NCBI RefSeq assembly: GCF_000412675.1
Contig: NC_021505.1
Location: forward strand, 3,466,501-3,530,500
Length of the DNA stretch: 64,000 nucleotides
Reading direction: 5' to 3'
Origin: Pseudomonas putida NBRC 14164
GTDB taxonomy: Bacteria; Pseudomonadota; Gammaproteobacteria; Pseudomonadales; Pseudomonadaceae
Each line of letters starts with the position of its first letter. Position 1 is the first letter of the stretch. Positions 45,293 to 54,061 of the stretch are shown here, one piece after another. The position numbers and the translations under genes are program-made. The notes below the pieces were generated by a model. That model did no database searches. It was not told the origin of the DNA and saw only the letters and a program-made list of their open reading frames with translations.

Positions 45293-47647
45293 TCATTGGG
45301 TACTTTCGTACGTTTGCCAATAAGGCTCGATGCCTTGCAGGCGTGAATCATCGGGGGCCGCTTTACGCATCCTTTGTACATAGCCGTAGGCTTCACGGCG
45401 TTCACCGGCCAAGGCATGCAGGTAGATCAACGAATAAAGCAGGTCGGCGTTGTCGGGGGCCTGCTCTAGGCCGCGTTCCAGCGCCACCAGGGCCTCATCC
45501 CGACGGTTCATGCGCGACAGCAGCAAACCTTGGTTGTAGCGGATGCGCGCATTGCCTGGCAGCGCGACCGCTGCCTTTTCCATCAACCCCACCGCCTCTT
45601 CGGGCTGGCGGCGCTCTACCAGCAACAGGGCCAGCATGTACGCCAGGTTACCGTGGTCGGTAACCGGCATCTTGGCCAGCGCAAGGCCTGCTCGCAGCAC
45701 CTTTTCCGCTTCATCGAGCTGGTGTTCGGCCGTTGCGAGATTGGCCAGGTTGACCCGAGCCGGCACAAAGTAAGGGTCAAGGTGCAATGCCTGACGGTAC
45801 TGGTCCATGGCCTCTTGCTGACGCCCCTGGCGGCTCAACAGGACCGCCAGGTTCAAGCGCCCGCCAGGCAGGTCGGCATTGCCACGCAGCCGCGACTCAT
45901 AGTCCGCCAGCGCGGTGCTGAACGCCTCAACTGCCTGGGCCGGCATCTGCGCCTTAGGCACATCGGCGAGCGCCCGCACTGCCTCATCGCGTACCGCCAG
46001 GGACGGGTCTTCGAGCAGGGGCAACAGCGGCTTCAGGCGCTGCTCTGGCGGTACGCTCGAGAACCCGGAGGTGGCATAGGCACGCACCAGTGGGCTCGGA
46101 TCTTTCAACGCCCAACCCAGGCTGATGAGGGCCTGAGGGCCCAGGTCGGCCATCTGTTCGGCAGCAGTGGCCCGGACGATGGTCGGCTTGGTCTTGTCTG
46201 CCAACACCGTGTTCAAGAGGCTCAACGGGATGCCTTGACCATCGCGCACCGCCTGGAATGCCTCGCCGAACAAAACCGGCCGCTGCGGTTTGCCAAACCA
46301 CTGCTCTATTGCCTTGGCCGCCCAGGCCGGTTGCTGGTCTTTGTGACAGGCGGTGCAGGCATCGGGGCTGTCGACCTTGCTGGCCAGGTCGGGACGCGGG
46401 ATTCGCAAGCTATGGTCGCGACGGGGGTCGACGACCATGTAGGTTTTGGTAGGCATGTGGCAGCTGACACACTGGGCGCCAGGGCTGCCGGCGACATGGT
46501 GATGATGCGCGGGGGTATCGTAGTCCTTGGCCTGCAAGGTGGCGAAGCGGGTCACGGGTGGGTTGCCGTTATGGCATTGCAGGCACAGCCCGTTGCCTTC
46601 GATCTTGACTTTGGTGGTGTGGGGATTGTGGCAGTCGGTGCAGCCAACACCAGCGTTGTACATTTTGCTTTGAGTGAACGAGCCGTACTCGTACACCTCT
46701 CCGTCGATCTGGCCATCGGCGTGGTAAAGGCCCCGACGCAATGTTGCCGGGAGGCTCTGGTCGAGCTGCGGATGACCGGGGAGCTGACCCACGCCAAGGG
46801 TCTGCCGCCGGCTGTGGCAGAACGCACACTGCTCGACCAGGCCCTGGCTGCCCAACGCCTTGTAATCGACAGCCAGCCCTATGTCCTTGGCCGAAGCATA
46901 GGCTTGCTCCGCAGGTTTGGTTTTGTTCGCCCAATCGACATGCGCCTGGCCAGGCCCATGGCAACTCTGGCAGCCAACATTCTGCTCCTTCCAGGTGGAG
47001 GCGAAGCTGTCCTGGCGATCGTCGTACTGCTTCATCAAGCGGGTGGAATGGCAATCGGCGCACATGCCGTTCCAGTTCTGGTACCGGCCGGTCCAGTGCA
47101 ATGGGTCATCGGGAGCGAAGCGTTGCCCCGGGTAGAGCGAGAACCAGCGTTGCCCGCCCTCGCCCTTGGCTCTGCTGTCCCAGGCGATGGTCAAGGCCTG
47201 CAGACGCCCCCTGGGCAGTGCGACCAGGTACTGCTGCAGTGGATAGTGGCCGAAGGTGTAGAGAATCTTGAAGTCTGCCGGCTGGCCATCCTCACCCTCG
47301 GTATTGACGTAAAAGCCCCCCTGCCTGCGAAAGAAACGCGCCGAGACACCGGCCTCGTCGAAGCGAGCATCCTTGAAATCACCAAGCACATTGGCCTCGT
47401 CGGCGTCGCGCATCGCCCAACCGTGGTCCGAGTCCTTCCAGGCCTTGGCCTGGTCAACGTGACAGCCAAGGCAAGTAGCGGGAGGCACATAGCCTTTGGA
47501 CTCGGTCGCAAACCTGGGTACAGCCCCCACCTTCTCGGCACTCAGTGCAATGCTTACCGGGCCGAGCAGGCAGGTAATCAAAACTGCCAAACAGGACAAG
47601 GCCTTCAACGACAACCCCAGAATATTGCCTTTGTTGCGACGCCCCAT
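45293..47647 (-). CDS. Octaheme c-type cytochrome with HEAT-like and TPR repeats
   Basis: 784 residues. A signal anchor (ALSCLAVLITCLLGPVSIALS) precedes eight CxxCH heme sites between residues 59 and 435 (CLGCH, CADCH, CQSCH, CAFCH, CTDCH, CLQCH, CVSCH, CTACH). A HEAT-like stretch (about 470-570) and then TPRs follow (AMDQYRQALHLDPYFVPARVNLANL and onwards). ATG 47647 follows GGAG. It should carry or relay electrons in the periplasm while the TPR part binds a partner. Octaheme reductases of nitrogen and sulfur compounds have this heme count, but the substrate site was not identified. Copy B of the outer-membrane barrel is the next gene upstream. Confidence 0.9.
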   Translation of the reverse strand: MGRRNKGNILGLSLKALSCLAVLITCLLGPVSIALSAEKVGAVPRFATESKGYVPPATCLGCHVDQAKAWKDSDHGWAMRDADEANVLGDFKDARFDEAGVSARFFRRQGGFYVNTEGEDGQPADFKILYTFGHYPLQQYLVALPRGRLQALTIAWDSRAKGEGGQRWFSLYPGQRFAPDDPLHWTGRYQNWNGMCADCHSTRLMKQYDDRQDSFASTWKEQNVGCQSCHGPGQAHVDWANKTKPAEQAYASAKDIGLAVDYKALGSQGLVEQCAFCHSRRQTLGVGQLPGHPQLDQSLPATLRRGLYHADGQIDGEVYEYGSFTQSKMYNAGVGCTDCHNPHTTKVKIEGNGLCLQCHNGNPPVTRFATLQAKDYDTPAHHHHVAGSPGAQCVSCHMPTKTYMVVDPRRDHSLRIPRPDLASKVDSPDACTACHKDQQPAWAAKAIEQWFGKPQRPVLFGEAFQAVRDGQGIPLSLLNTVLADKTKPTIVRATAAEQMADLGPQALISLGWALKDPSPLVRAYATSGFSSVPPEQRLKPLLPLLEDPSLAVRDEAVRALADVPKAQMPAQAVEAFSTALADYESRLRGNADLPGGRLNLAVLLSRQGRQQEAMDQYRQALHLDPYFVPARVNLANLATAEHQLDEAEKVLRAGLALAKMPVTDHGNLAYMLALLLVERRQPEEAVGLMEKAAVALPGNARIRYNQGLLLSRMNRRDEALVALERGLEQAPDNADLLYSLIYLHALAGERREAYGYVQRMRKAAPDDSRLQGIEPYWQTYESTQ

Positions 47648-47747
47648 CCTTAGCTCCGTGATCAAACGAGTCAGCGACCCTGCCAGGCTGTTCTGGAGTC
47701 CAGATAAAGACGCCTGCGTGAATAACGTCGTTACTTTCGGACAGTGC

Positions 47748-48665
47748 TCACCACACATATTGCAAACGCAAGGTCCAGGTGTTTACATCCGGCGAACCTG
47801 TGCGCTCGGACACGGTATCGGAATAAGCAATCAGCCCCCCGAACTGGGGCGATAGCATGAAGCCCAGGCTGGCACCCAGCAGTGTGTTCTCTTGCTGGTT
47901 ATCCTGGTTAACGCCATTGATCTTGGTTTCACCACCTTTGTTGTAGGTGGCATCGAGAGAGGCCCAAAGCGCACGGTTGAAGGTGTAGCTGTAGTGGCCT
48001 TCGACGGCATACAGCGGCTTCTGCTCAAGCTTGTTGTCGCCCTGGTAATCATCATTGTCGCCATACAGGGACACGTAGGTGTTGACCTCGAGCCAGGTCG
48101 GCCCGATAGGTGTACCAAACGCCAGCTCCGGTTTGAACACCCAGCGGTTGGCGCCGATGTTGATGATGCGCTTCTTGTCGTAATCGCCGGTGGGCGCCGT
48201 TAACCACAAGCCCCCGGTCAGGAATGTCTCGGGTTGCCACGTGGCGAATTCTTCCTGGGTCAGCGCCGGCCCGCCGAACAGGTTGTGGGCAAAAACCAGC
48301 TGCACATCACCCATGCCGCCATTGTGCTTGGTACCGTCGAAAAACCGCGCATCGTCGAACGATGCGCTCACATCGGCATACGGCTGGATCAGCTGGATCG
48401 CAGAATTGCGCCCGTCAATCCCGAAGGATCGCGCGAGGCGCAGGATGTACAGGTCGGCGTTCAGTGACAGCCCATCGATCGGCAACGAGGTGTCGATGGG
48501 CGTGTTGGTGTCGATGAGGTTGTAGTAGCCGAAGACCATGTTCAGGTCGATTGGCAGGTTTTGCCAGTCGCGAGCGTTGTCAGCCTGAGCGGTAATGCTG
48601 GAAATGGAGGCAGCGATACTGAAACCCAGCAGCGTTGCGCTGTTACACCACGAGGATCGAAGCAT
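47748..48665 (-). CDS. Outer-membrane transporter-like beta-barrel, copy B
   Basis: 305 residues, the near-twin of the gene at 19379-20296: the mature barrels are almost identical and the main changes are in the signal peptide (SWCNSATLLGFSIAASISSITAQA here). The nucleotide match starts at the stop codon region and reaches about 25 bases upstream of the ATG, then fades except for ttgagcatag at 48754-48763. It stands 100 bases before the octaheme cytochrome gene in the same direction, so here the barrel is tied to the envelope redox module, unlike copy A. Confidence 0.87.
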   Translation of the reverse strand: MLRSSWCNSATLLGFSIAASISSITAQADNARDWQNLPIDLNMVFGYYNLIDTNTPIDTSLPIDGLSLNADLYILRLARSFGIDGRNSAIQLIQPYADVSASFDDARFFDGTKHNGGMGDVQLVFAHNLFGGPALTQEEFATWQPETFLTGGLWLTAPTGDYDKKRIINIGANRWVFKPELAFGTPIGPTWLEVNTYVSLYGDNDDYQGDNKLEQKPLYAVEGHYSYTFNRALWASLDATYNKGGETKINGVNQDNQQENTLLGASLGFMLSPQFGGLIAYSDTVSERTGSPDVNTWTLRLQYVW

Positions 48666-48845
48666 GTAGGGTCCTTATTGCACATCCGTGGAGTAGGCAT
48701 AGGCTGCGAAAGCTACCTGCGTCAGCTTCATTCCGGCTGCAGGCGACTGGTTCTTGAGCATAGTCGCAAACTGAAGGTTGATCTTTAGCATGACCGTTTT
48801 CATCGGGGCCCTAAAACATCGAATCCGTGTATCAGATGCCGATGG

Positions 48846-48873
48846 CCCCCTGACGCACATCCACGCCAGGGGG
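48846..48873 (-). terminator. Hairpin after the DUF3313 lipoprotein gene
   Basis: CCCCCTG and CAGGGGG form a 7-base GC stem with a 14-base loop, 11 bases beyond the stop codon of the minus-strand lipoprotein gene. No T-run follows, so strength is uncertain. Confidence 0.45.
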
Positions 48874-48883
48874 AACATACGGG

Positions 48884-49552
48884 CTACTTTTTCAGGGCTT
48901 TGAATGAACTGACCATGTCCTTGGCCCAGCCATCAAGCACAGCACGTGCGTCATTGGCCTGCATGGTCTGGGAGGAATTGTCCAGGTCCGCGCCTGCACC
49001 TTTGCGTACCACTTCGGACACCACCTCGTTGGTACTCCCGTCAATGAATGCGGCCTCGGTGGCCACGCTGGTGTCTTGGTCGCGAATACCTGTGGCCGTA
49101 CTGATGCCGGCGGCCACCAACGCAATCGGGATAACCTCATACGGCCGCAGCCCTTTGGTTTTGGCACTTACGCCGGTGATCGCCGGGCGCACTACCAGTA
49201 CACCTGGCCCGGGGCTCGTGGCTAGCGGCAGTACAGTTGAAAACTGGTTTTTCAACGCCTGATCGTAATACTGGGTTATGCCTTGCAAGGTTTGTTGCGG
49301 AATTTTCTCAGTGGGTTGTGGTTTGGGGTAAAACTGGCTGGGTTCCACATAGACGCTAGAAAACTGGTTTGCATTGATGCCAGGTTTTATCCAGCGCATA
49401 ACCTCCGCGCCCGAAGGTGATTTGTCCTCCTTGAGCTTGCTGTAGTCCTTCAAAAATCCGGAGTATTCATCAGGCTCCACGTATTTGCTGGCGCAGCCAT
49501 GCAGTAACAGCGATGTGAGACAAACGGTTGCAATAAGCGCCCTACTTTTCAT
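48884..49552 (-). CDS. DUF3313 lipoprotein
   Basis: 222 residues with a lipoprotein signal (SLLLHGC-ASK; Cys near residue 20), then a mixed beta domain (VLVVRPAITGVSAKTKGLRPYEVIPIALV) that matches DUF3313. Asp/Asn beyond the lipidated Cys are absent (Ala at +2), so outer-membrane sorting is expected. Function unknown. It lies between copy B of the barrel and the decayed FadL gene and appears monocistronic, with a hairpin after its stop. Confidence 0.88.
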   Translation of the reverse strand: MKSRALIATVCLTSLLLHGCASKYVEPDEYSGFLKDYSKLKEDKSPSGAEVMRWIKPGINANQFSSVYVEPSQFYPKPQPTEKIPQQTLQGITQYYDQALKNQFSTVLPLATSPGPGVLVVRPAITGVSAKTKGLRPYEVIPIALVAAGISTATGIRDQDTSVATEAAFIDGSTNEVVSEVVRKGAGADLDNSSQTMQANDARAVLDGWAKDMVSSFKALKK

Positions 49553-49599
49553 GCAACTTCTCCTTCCACGTTGAAGCGGTTATCCCAGGATGAAAACCA

Positions 49600-50118
49600 T
49601 CAGAATCGCCAAGTTGCACCGCCACCGACGATGTGCAAGGCGGCGCTATCGAGACTGCCTGACAACGTATCGCCGGAGCGCGCTCTTGTCTGCTCCACGT
49701 CCATATTGCCAAGCCAGACCAGCGTGTGTCCTTGCTGCAATCAACAGTGCTGCTGGGGCTGCGGTACTCTGATGTCCAACTCCGGCGTGTCTACCGCCAA
49801 GCGGATGAGTACGGCGTTGATCAGGGGTTGGTTCATGTCGCTGACATGCGGGCTGGTCGTCGGGGCGCTCGGCTAACCCCAGCAGGTCGCCGAGGATGAC
49901 CTGTGTGTCAGCGCTAATCTGCGTGCCGGGCAGCAGCGCGACACCTGCGGGCTTGCCCATTATCACGCTCGGACCGGTGCCCTGCGCCGCCGAGCCAGCA
50001 TTCGCCAGGCCGTTACATTCTGGGCCAGCTGATTTGTTGCCACTGCGGGCTACCAACAGGCCGCCACACAGGTAGCAAAGACCGCATGTGCGATCCTCGC
50101 GCGCAGAGTTGCTGGCAT
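49600..50118 (-). pseudogene. Decayed FadL-type outer-membrane channel gene
   Basis: The start region survives: AAGGAG, ATG 50118 and a partial signal (PATLRARIAHAVFATCVAA), then a stop or frame change. The FadL hatch region follows in another frame (GLANAGSAAQGTGPSVIMGKPAG, TQVILGDL). The central barrel, over 300 codons, is gone. The C-terminus is recovered in a third frame as LVWLGNMDVEQTRARSG and GGGATWRF with a TGA at 49600-49602. Each piece aligns with the intact gene at 54062-55378 (GLANAGSAVLATDPSVLMTNPAG; GGGLVWRF). It is a dead paralogue only 4 kb from the live one, in opposite orientation. Confidence 0.85.
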
Positions 50119-50267
50119 ACCGTCTCTCCTTGGCTACTTTGATCCTGCATTGAGCAACTCTCAGACGCCGCATACTCGATAAATCATGGGTTAGCGTAGA
50201 GCAGCATCTGTCCCGTTGCTGGATCGGGAAACGACCGTTCATCGGTGCCACGCTCAAAGAGCCGCAC

Positions 50268-50516
50268 GTGCGAGACTGGGCCGGCAAGGGCCATTCGGCA
50301 ACAACCCTCCGAAGTTCACACCCGCCCCAAAGGCCTCCCGAGCGAATCTTCGAGTTGGTGGGTGGGTGCTTCTTGGCAGGCTTGCTGGCGAAAACAGAGA
50401 AAGCCTCTGCGGCGCTGCACGCGCTCGAAGACAAAGTGTTGGGCAACCTGCCCGGCTACCAGTTGTTCAAGGACGCCACCAGCCGAGTTGCCGGGCTTGA
50501 CGAGGGGGAAATCTGA
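50268..50516 (+). pseudogene. Possible truncated DUF502-like fragment
   Basis: A short frame whose second half (FELVGGCFLAGLLAKTE, then LEDKVLGNLPGYQLFKDATS) resembles the centre of small DUF502 membrane proteins. The first membrane helix and the C-terminal half are missing, and no ribosome site precedes the ATG. It is taken as a gene remnant between the decayed FadL gene and the pqi promoter. A real 82-residue protein is possible but less likely. Confidence 0.35.
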
Positions 50517-50521
50517 ATTAT

Positions 50522-50549
50522 TTGCCGAATGACACAGTGCTTCTATATT
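50522..50549 (+). promoter_or_regulatory. Predicted sigma-70 promoter of the pqi operon
   Basis: TTGCCG (50522-50527) and TATATT (50544-50549) with a 16-base spacer. The -10 ends 40 bases before the first pqiA start. No SoxR-type or other regulator site was recognised. Confidence 0.5.
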
Positions 50550-50589
50550 CACTGAGACCCCACATCAGTGTGTTTCATCGAGCAAATCC

Positions 50590-51186
50590 ATGCCGACAAC
50601 TGACGCGTTGATTATCTGCGAGCATTGCGATTGCGTGTACAAAAAATCCACGCTCGGCAGGCACCAAAAAACTATCTGTGTCAGGTGTGGCGGGGTATTG
50701 GAACGCTACAACGGTCTGACAGTGCAGCAGCGCCTGGCGCTTACGTTCACAGCGGCAATATTGTGGCTGTTCGCGAACTTCTATCCAGTGATGAGCATCA
50801 GCCTGAAAGGCCTAAAAAACAGTGCGACGTTATGGGATTCGGTTGTTGCCCTGAGCCAAGGGCCGATCACCTTCATGGCCATGGTCGCAGCCATATCGAT
50901 CATCATCGCCCCGGGGTTCCAGCTGGTGCTGCTGGTATGGGTACTGAGCTTCGCTCTGGCCTCCCGTCGCGCACCGGGGTTCAAACCGGCCATGCGCTGG
51001 CTGGAAACATTGCGCCCGTGGAGCATGCTCGAAGTCTGCCTGCTTGGCGCAATGGTAGCGGTCTTCAAATTGGCCGGCATGCTCGACGTTTTGCCCGGCA
51101 TCGGCCTTTTCGCACTGGCCGTGCTCAGTCTGCTGATGATCCGCATCGCCGGGCGCGACATTCGCGAGTTATGGGGCATCCTATGA
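50590..51186 (+). CDS. pqiA: PqiA-family protein, first half-type
   Basis: 198 residues: a zinc-ribbon start (CEHCDCVYKK and CVRCGG) and four membrane helices. E. coli PqiA is a single protein with two such units; here the two halves are separate genes. PqiA is the inner-membrane partner of the PqiB MCE tunnel, which moves lipids or other hydrophobic molecules across the envelope. Stop and next start overlap (ATGA). The ribosome site is weak (GAGCAAATCC). Confidence 0.9.
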   Translation: MPTTDALIICEHCDCVYKKSTLGRHQKTICVRCGGVLERYNGLTVQQRLALTFTAAILWLFANFYPVMSISLKGLKNSATLWDSVVALSQGPITFMAMVAAISIIIAPGFQLVLLVWVLSFALASRRAPGFKPAMRWLETLRPWSMLEVCLLGAMVAVFKLAGMLDVLPGIGLFALAVLSLLMIRIAGRDIRELWGIL

Positions 51187-51827
51187 ACCCACCACCAACG
51201 GCCAGCCAGCTCAACCTGTGCCTGTGCCACAGCTGTGGCCTGGCTTGCGACATGGCTGACGAGCCGCACCATTGCCCGCGGTGTGATGCCCCCTTGCACC
51301 GGCGCAAGACCAACTCGCTGACGCGCACTTGGGCATACATGTTTGCAGCCCTGGCGTTCTATGTGCCGGCCAACCTGTTGCCGGTGATGAACACAACGAT
51401 GTTGGGTGATGGGGCCGACAGCACCATCATGAGCGGCGTGCTGGAGTTCTGGGAGCATGGCGCGTGGGACATCGCGCTGATTATCTTCATTGCCAGCATC
51501 GCAGTACCCGGCATCAAGTTCGTTGCTCTTTCAATGCTGCTGATCACTGTGCAACGTGGAAGCCTATGGGCGCGCAAAGAGCGTTCGAAGCTGTACCGCT
51601 TTGTCGAGCTCATCGGGTACTGGTCGATGCTGGACGTGCTGGTGGTCGCCCTGGTGGCCGCGCTGGTGAAGTTTCAGGCCCTGGGTGACATTGAACCGCG
51701 GCCCGGCATTTTGTTCTTCGGCCTGGTGGTGGTCTTCACCATGCTTTCAGCAATGAGTTTCGACCCGCGTTTGATCTGGGAAAGCCCATCCGCCAAGGAG
51801 CCCTTGGATGAAGCCATCCATCAATGA
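51183..51827 (+). CDS. pqiA: PqiA-family protein, second half-type
   Basis: 214 residues with its own zinc ribbon (CHSCGLACDM and CPRCDAPL) and four helices, the second PqiA unit. ATG 51183 overlaps the first pqiA stop; the open frame upstream is only the shadow of that gene. The end overlaps the pqiB start by 20 bases, which suggests tight co-translation of the membrane part and the MCE tube. Confidence 0.9.
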   Translation: MNPPPTASQLNLCLCHSCGLACDMADEPHHCPRCDAPLHRRKTNSLTRTWAYMFAALAFYVPANLLPVMNTTMLGDGADSTIMSGVLEFWEHGAWDIALIIFIASIAVPGIKFVALSMLLITVQRGSLWARKERSKLYRFVELIGYWSMLDVLVVALVAALVKFQALGDIEPRPGILFFGLVVVFTMLSAMSFDPRLIWESPSAKEPLDEAIHQ

Positions 51828-53463
51828 AGGACCACAAGATCCGGAGCATGCCCCAGTCAAGACTGGCAGGTTCGGTGTGTCGCTGGTGTGGATCGTGCCC
51901 ATCGTCGCCGTGCTGGTGGGCCTTTCACTGGTCATCCACAGCAAGATGCAAGAAGGCCCGACCATTGTCCTTTCCTTCAAGACGGGTGATGGCCTTACCG
52001 CCAATAAAACCGAAGTCAAGTATCGCAGTGTAGTCATCGGCCACGTATCCGAAGTCGAGCTCAGCGACGACCAGAAGAGCGTCAATGCCACAGTCAAGCT
52101 GGCCAAGCAGGCGGAGGGGTTCACTCGGGAAGATTCAAAATTCTGGGTAGTGCGTCCACGCATCGGTGCCGGGGGCGTATCCGGCATCGACACACTGCTT
52201 TCCGGTGACTATATCGGCGCCGACATCGGCCAGTCCAATAGCCGCGTCAGGCAATTCAAAGGCCTGGAAAACCCACCGCCGATTACCTATGGTGAGCCAG
52301 GCAAACGCTTCACGCTGCACACCCAGGACTTGGGGTCGCTGGACATCGGCTCCCCCGTCTACTACCGCAAGATCCCCGTTGGCCAGGTCGTGGCATACGC
52401 GTTGGATGCCGACGGCAAAGGCGTCAGCATCGAGGTGTTCATCCATGCCCCGAACGATGCTTACGTTACTGAAAATACCCGTTTCTGGAATGCCAGCGGC
52501 ATCGATGTGAACGTCGGCGCCAATGGTTTTGCGGTGAAGACCGAATCGCTTTCAACATTGCTGGTGGGGGGGATCGCCTTCCGCGCGCCGGACTACAGCC
52601 CCAACGATACCGCGGCTGCCGAGGACAGAGCTTTCGACCTGTTCGCCGATCAGCAAACAGCCCTGGCCCCACCAAACGGCAAGGCGCAGTACCTGACCCT
52701 GCGTTTCGATCAGGCACTACGGGGCCTCAAGGTGGACGCACCAGTCGAGTTTCTGGGCGTGGAAATCGGCAAGGTTGTGTCGGTTAATCTGGACTTCGAT
52801 GAGGTGAAACGCAGCTTCCCGGTCAGCGTCGGTATCGTGGTCTACCCACAACGCCTAGGCCGGGCACACGAGAAGCTGCTCAAGGCGCTCCACCATAACC
52901 CCGATGATATCGCGGGCACTGCACAGATTTTCAGCACCTTCGTCGATAACGGCCTGCGCGCCCAGGCCCGCAGCGGCAACCTCCTGACCGGGCAGCTCTA
53001 TATCGCCTTGGACTTCTTCCCCAAGGCACCCAAGGTGGCGTTCGACACCAGCGCAAGGCCCATCGCAATACCGACCGTCCCCGGCAGCCTTGAACTGTTG
53101 CAGGAACAACTACAGGCGATGGTCGACAAGATAAACAAACTGCCGGTGGAGCGTATCGCAAGCAACCTGGACGGCAACCTGGTGGAGTTACGCAAAAGCC
53201 TGGCTCAGTTCAATTCGAAAACCCTGCCTGGCGTGCAGAACACGCTGACGGATGTCAGCAAGACCCTGCAATCGGCAAATTCGACCCTGGCCGAAGACTC
53301 TCCTCAACGGGAAAAGCTGACCGAAACCCTCGACGAACTCGGACGCATGTCGCGCTCGCTGCGAGAGCTTTCGGATTATCTGGGCCGCAACCCTGAATCG
53401 CTGATCCGCGGGCGCCCCAACAACGCTGCGCCGATGGATCTACAAGGGCCGCCGCGCAATTGA
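51808..53463 (+). CDS. pqiB: PqiB, triple-MCE intermembrane transport protein
   Basis: 551 residues: one N-terminal helix (SLVWIVPIVAVLVGLSLVI), three MCE domains (about 45-135, 160-230 and 290-395; the first has FKTGDGLTANKTEVKYR, the second GSPVYYRKIPVGQV, the third APVEFLGVEIGKV), then a long C-terminal coiled coil (about 430-530) and a short tail. In E. coli the PqiB hexamer forms a syringe that spans the periplasm. Length matches E. coli PqiB. A FadL-type channel follows in the operon. Confidence 0.94.
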   Translation: MKPSINEGPQDPEHAPVKTGRFGVSLVWIVPIVAVLVGLSLVIHSKMQEGPTIVLSFKTGDGLTANKTEVKYRSVVIGHVSEVELSDDQKSVNATVKLAKQAEGFTREDSKFWVVRPRIGAGGVSGIDTLLSGDYIGADIGQSNSRVRQFKGLENPPPITYGEPGKRFTLHTQDLGSLDIGSPVYYRKIPVGQVVAYALDADGKGVSIEVFIHAPNDAYVTENTRFWNASGIDVNVGANGFAVKTESLSTLLVGGIAFRAPDYSPNDTAAAEDRAFDLFADQQTALAPPNGKAQYLTLRFDQALRGLKVDAPVEFLGVEIGKVVSVNLDFDEVKRSFPVSVGIVVYPQRLGRAHEKLLKALHHNPDDIAGTAQIFSTFVDNGLRAQARSGNLLTGQLYIALDFFPKAPKVAFDTSARPIAIPTVPGSLELLQEQLQAMVDKINKLPVERIASNLDGNLVELRKSLAQFNSKTLPGVQNTLTDVSKTLQSANSTLAEDSPQREKLTETLDELGRMSRSLRELSDYLGRNPESLIRGRPNNAAPMDLQGPPRN

Positions 53464-53479
53464 GCAAAGGAGCTGAGCC

Positions 53480-54028
53480 ATGGCCTTACCCTTCAAGATC
53501 ACCCTTCTGTTGGCGTGTACGCTGCTGGCCGCCTGCCGCAGCGATCCGATCCAGTTTCACACCCTGACGCCCGCGCAACCGGGCGGCGCCCACGGCGGTG
53601 CGGATGTTGTCATCGAGGGCTTGAGTGTTCCGCCGCAAGTGGACCGGCCGCAAATGGTCATCCGCCAGGGCAACAGCGGCCTGGCAATCCTCGAAACCCA
53701 ATGGTGGGGCGCCAGCCTGGCCGATGAGCTACGCAGTGCCCTGACCGACCAACTGAGCCATGCCGGCGGGCGTCGCAAAGCCTCCGTACGGCTGGAGGTG
53801 CAGCGTTTTGATTCGATCCCCGGCCAGTACGGCCTGATTGACGTCAAGTGGCGCCTGCGCGCGGCGGATGCCAGTGAGCTGCTTACCTGCCGTAGCACCC
53901 TGCAGACGCCCGCCGGCCCTTCCATCGATGACGTAGTGAGCGCACAACAGAACAATGTAAAACGCCTCGCCAACTTGATCAGCCGGGCGGCCAGCGGCGA
54001 CCAAAGCAGCTGTCCTTCAGCCCAGTGA
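53480..54028 (+). CDS. pqiC: PqiC, outer-membrane lipoprotein of the Pqi system
   Basis: 182 residues with lipobox LLAAC-RS (Cys 19). The ABC-auxiliary lipoprotein domain shows IQFHTLTPAQP, VVIEGLSVPPQVDRPQMV and WWGASLADELRSALTDQL. PqiC docks PqiB at the outer membrane. AAGGAG precedes the ATG; the gap to pqiB is 16 bases. Confidence 0.92.
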   Translation: MALPFKITLLLACTLLAACRSDPIQFHTLTPAQPGGAHGGADVVIEGLSVPPQVDRPQMVIRQGNSGLAILETQWWGASLADELRSALTDQLSHAGGRRKASVRLEVQRFDSIPGQYGLIDVKWRLRAADASELLTCRSTLQTPAGPSIDDVVSAQQNNVKRLANLISRAASGDQSSCPSAQ

Positions 54029-54061
54029 ACTTTGCGTTGTAATTCGTCAGGAGACCGCTCC

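Noticed and set aside
45530..47653. A 707-codon open frame on the plus strand opposite the octaheme cytochrome gene
   Set aside because: The minus strand carries eight CxxCH motifs, a signal anchor and TPRs. The plus-strand frame has no domain and is a GC-rich shadow.
19379..48665. A transposon or genomic island bounded by the repeated barrel genes
   Set aside because: No transposase, integrase, terminal repeats or target duplication were seen; the repeats are just the coding genes.
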